Origin: Ligilactobacillus pabuli
GTDB lineage: Bacteria; Bacillota; Bacilli; Lactobacillales; Lactobacillaceae
DNA: 34,786 bases
NCBI RefSeq assembly: GCF_022836475.1
Contig: NZ_BQXH01000021.1
Location: 644 to 35,429 of the forward strand
Direction of reading: 5' to 3'
A model generated the notes under the pieces. That model was given only the letters and a program-made list of their open reading frames with translations. It ran no database searches and had not been told where the DNA came from. The translations under genes were made by a program, and so were the position numbers. Below are positions 33,767 through 34,786 of the stretch, in pieces; the first letter of the stretch is position 1; the number at the start of each line of letters is the position of its first letter.

Positions 33767-34549
33767 GTGAAATTTAAGCAGGCTTTTCAGTACCAATTAA
33801 AAAGAGGACTTAGCTTACTCGGCTGGACTTACTTGTGCGTGTTAATTGCCGTGACCATTGTGCCCTTGCTAATCACGACGTTAATGGGACGAATCAGTAC
33901 GATTCAAGTCAGCGACTTTTTACCGTCAGGTATTTTAGAATTTGCGATTTTACTCTTCCTGATTTTCTATAGTGTCTTGCCATATGACGGCTTTCAATTT
34001 ATGATCCAAAACGGGGTCGGACGTAAGACTTACTTTTACGCCCGGACGCTGACGACATGTGTCTTAGCTCTCTTTGGTTGTATCGTAAGTGTCATTTATA
34101 ATTTCGCTATTTCGCCATTTAATTCTGAAGCGTTAAGTAACGACTTGTTTGGAATGCGTGAAATGTACGCGCACTTCTTCTCCAATGCACTAGTTGGAAA
34201 CATGGTTTCCTTTATCGTGTGGGTCTTATTTACGATCTGTATGGCAGCTAGCTGGACTTTGGCCGGCAGTATTTTAAGCTTGTTTGATCGTCGAATTCAA
34301 GTTGCGCTAGTGATTGGTGTGCCAATCGTTTTCTTCATTGCTGCGACTGTTGTTAGTGGTTTAAACGTTGACGGACCAGTCAGAATGACATGGATCGGTA
34401 ATATCGTTTATTGGATCGCTGGAGAAAATAAGGCAACTGACTTAGGAACGTACAATCCATTCCAGCCGCTATTTGCCGGAGTTGTTTATGCATTAGTCGT
34501 TTTTGGCGGTTCATACTTCTTTAATTTGAAATTAAAAACACCGCGTTAA
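33767..34549 (+). CDS. ABC transporter membrane protein of the YtrA-type module
   Basis: The protein has 260 residues from the GTG at 33767, with GAGGTG 7 nt upstream; the frame runs back to 33752 but lacks a site. Six hydrophobic segments are visible, e.g. LGWTYLCVLIAVTIVPLLIT near 19-38 and VALVIGVPIVFFIAATVVSG near 183-202, with a short cytoplasmic start. It resembles the permeases paired with YtrB-type ATPases in lactobacilli. Substrate is unknown; a role in envelope stress is inferred from the regulator type. Confidence 0.82.
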   Translation: MKFKQAFQYQLKRGLSLLGWTYLCVLIAVTIVPLLITTLMGRISTIQVSDFLPSGILEFAILLFLIFYSVLPYDGFQFMIQNGVGRKTYFYARTLTTCVLALFGCIVSVIYNFAISPFNSEALSNDLFGMREMYAHFFSNALVGNMVSFIVWVLFTICMAASWTLAGSILSLFDRRIQVALVIGVPIVFFIAATVVSGLNVDGPVRMTWIGNIVYWIAGENKATDLGTYNPFQPLFAGVVYALVVFGGSYFFNLKLKTPR

Positions 34550-34575
34550 GCAAAAAAGTCTTCCATTAGTCAAAA

Positions 34576-34677
34576 TGTACTACGCCCTGTCAAGTTAACA
34601 AATGAAATAATATAAAATTGAATCTATTTCTAAGCGGCTTCATTCCAGTATTCATCTGGAGTGAGGCCGTTTCTTTG
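34576..34677 (-). mobile_element. Truncated inverted copy of the IS3-family right end
   Basis: These 102 bp are identical, in reverse complement, to 192-293. They include the last 15 codons and stop of the transposase (stop at 34630-34632) and the outer end TGTACTACGCCC. Identity ends sharply at 34677. Beyond it lies a plus-strand terminator and not transposase, so the copy is a remnant. Confidence 0.88.
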
Positions 34678-34692
34678 GGGTCTAAACTTTTT

Positions 34693-34726
34693 AGTGTTGA
34701 TGAGTTGATCATCAGCACTTTTTTTC
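34693..34726 (+). terminator. Terminator beyond the IS remnant
   Basis: AGTGTTGATGA (34693-34703) pairs with TCATCAGCACT (34709-34719), 11 bp with one G-U and loop GTTGA, followed by eight T. It probably is the original terminator of the ABC module, separated from it by the IS remnant. Confidence 0.88.
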
Positions 34727-34786
34727 TACGCAAAAAGGACATCATTTGTCCTCGTGTGCTACGATTAAAGTGTCTAATTAAAATCA
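34727..34786. other. Window end, unassigned
   Basis: It contains a short hairpin AGGACA-TCATT-TGTCCT (34737-34753). No gene or element end is recognised in the last 60 bp. Confidence 0.3.

Noticed and set aside
34678-34730. Possible chimeric IS3 transposase continuing beyond the remnant (minus strand reads NTKKFRPQRNG)
   Set aside because: The sequence is better explained as a perfect plus-strand terminator hairpin; the frame has no further transposase features.

Overview
The window is the replication-origin region of a low-to-mid-GC Gram-positive bacterium, almost certainly a member of the Lactobacillaceae. Evidence: the core order rpmH-dnaA-dnaN-yaaA-recF-gyrB-gyrA-rpsF-ssb-rpsR, class III fructose-bisphosphatase, frequent TTG/GTG starts behind strong AGGAGG sites, consensus DnaA boxes, parS and Noc-type sites, cre boxes, and mannose-family PTS genes. 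The species cannot be fixed from sequence alone. Both ends carry pieces of the same IS3-family element, and position 1 falls inside its transposase, so the window may be an assembly contig ending at a repeat.

Layout. 1-293: 3' end of an IS3-family element. 313-4131: fbp (minus) and an L,D-transpeptidase (plus) separated by a long leader-like gap. 4132-4541: two tandem copies of a structured ~120-bp repeat, two strong terminators and a parS site. 4540-7592: remains of toxin-antitoxin loci (XRE antitoxin with a toxin stub, DinJ-like antitoxin, Phd/YefM-like antitoxin, none with an intact toxin), ackA with a cre site, and a GNAT acetyltransferase. 7793-9287: yidC, rnpA, rpmH, all leftward. 9602-11560: bipartite oriC on both sides of dnaA, including a DnaA-trio/unwinding element in front of dnaN. 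11576-20418: dnaN, yaaA, recF, gyrB, gyrA, rpsF, ssb, rpsR. 20545-20704: another copy of the structured repeat plus a fragment. 20705-29432: a GntR regulator divergent from a catabolic operon (GH35 beta-galactosidase, PTS IIB-IIC-IID-IIA, AgaS-type sugar isomerase, NagA-type deacetylase), then a DeoR-family regulator. 29445-29640: terminators and a second parS site. 29886-34549: a BceAB-like ABC transporter and a YtrA-like GntR/ABC/permease module. 34576-34677: a 102-bp inverted, truncated copy of the IS end, followed by a terminator.

How the parts fit. The core genes start, prime and supercoil the replicating chromosome. parS sites at 4436 and 29485 and Noc-type sites at 16393 and 32258 mark the region for ParB and Noc. 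The catabolic operon resembles the pneumococcal bgaC-PTS-agaS cluster and the L. casei gnb operon. It probably imports and splits galacto-N-biose/GalNAc-type sugars in the cytoplasm under GntR and CcpA control. On both sides of the core, the usual neighbours (jag/mnmE after yidC; gdpP/rplI/dnaC after rpsR) are missing, so the flanks are rearranged.

The most interesting unexplained element is the ~120-bp repeat (copies at 4132, 4253 and 20582 on the minus strand, fragments at 20545 and 7773). Its stems are kept by compensating base changes, and it begins 1-4 nt after stop codons, always in the sense direction of the upstream gene.
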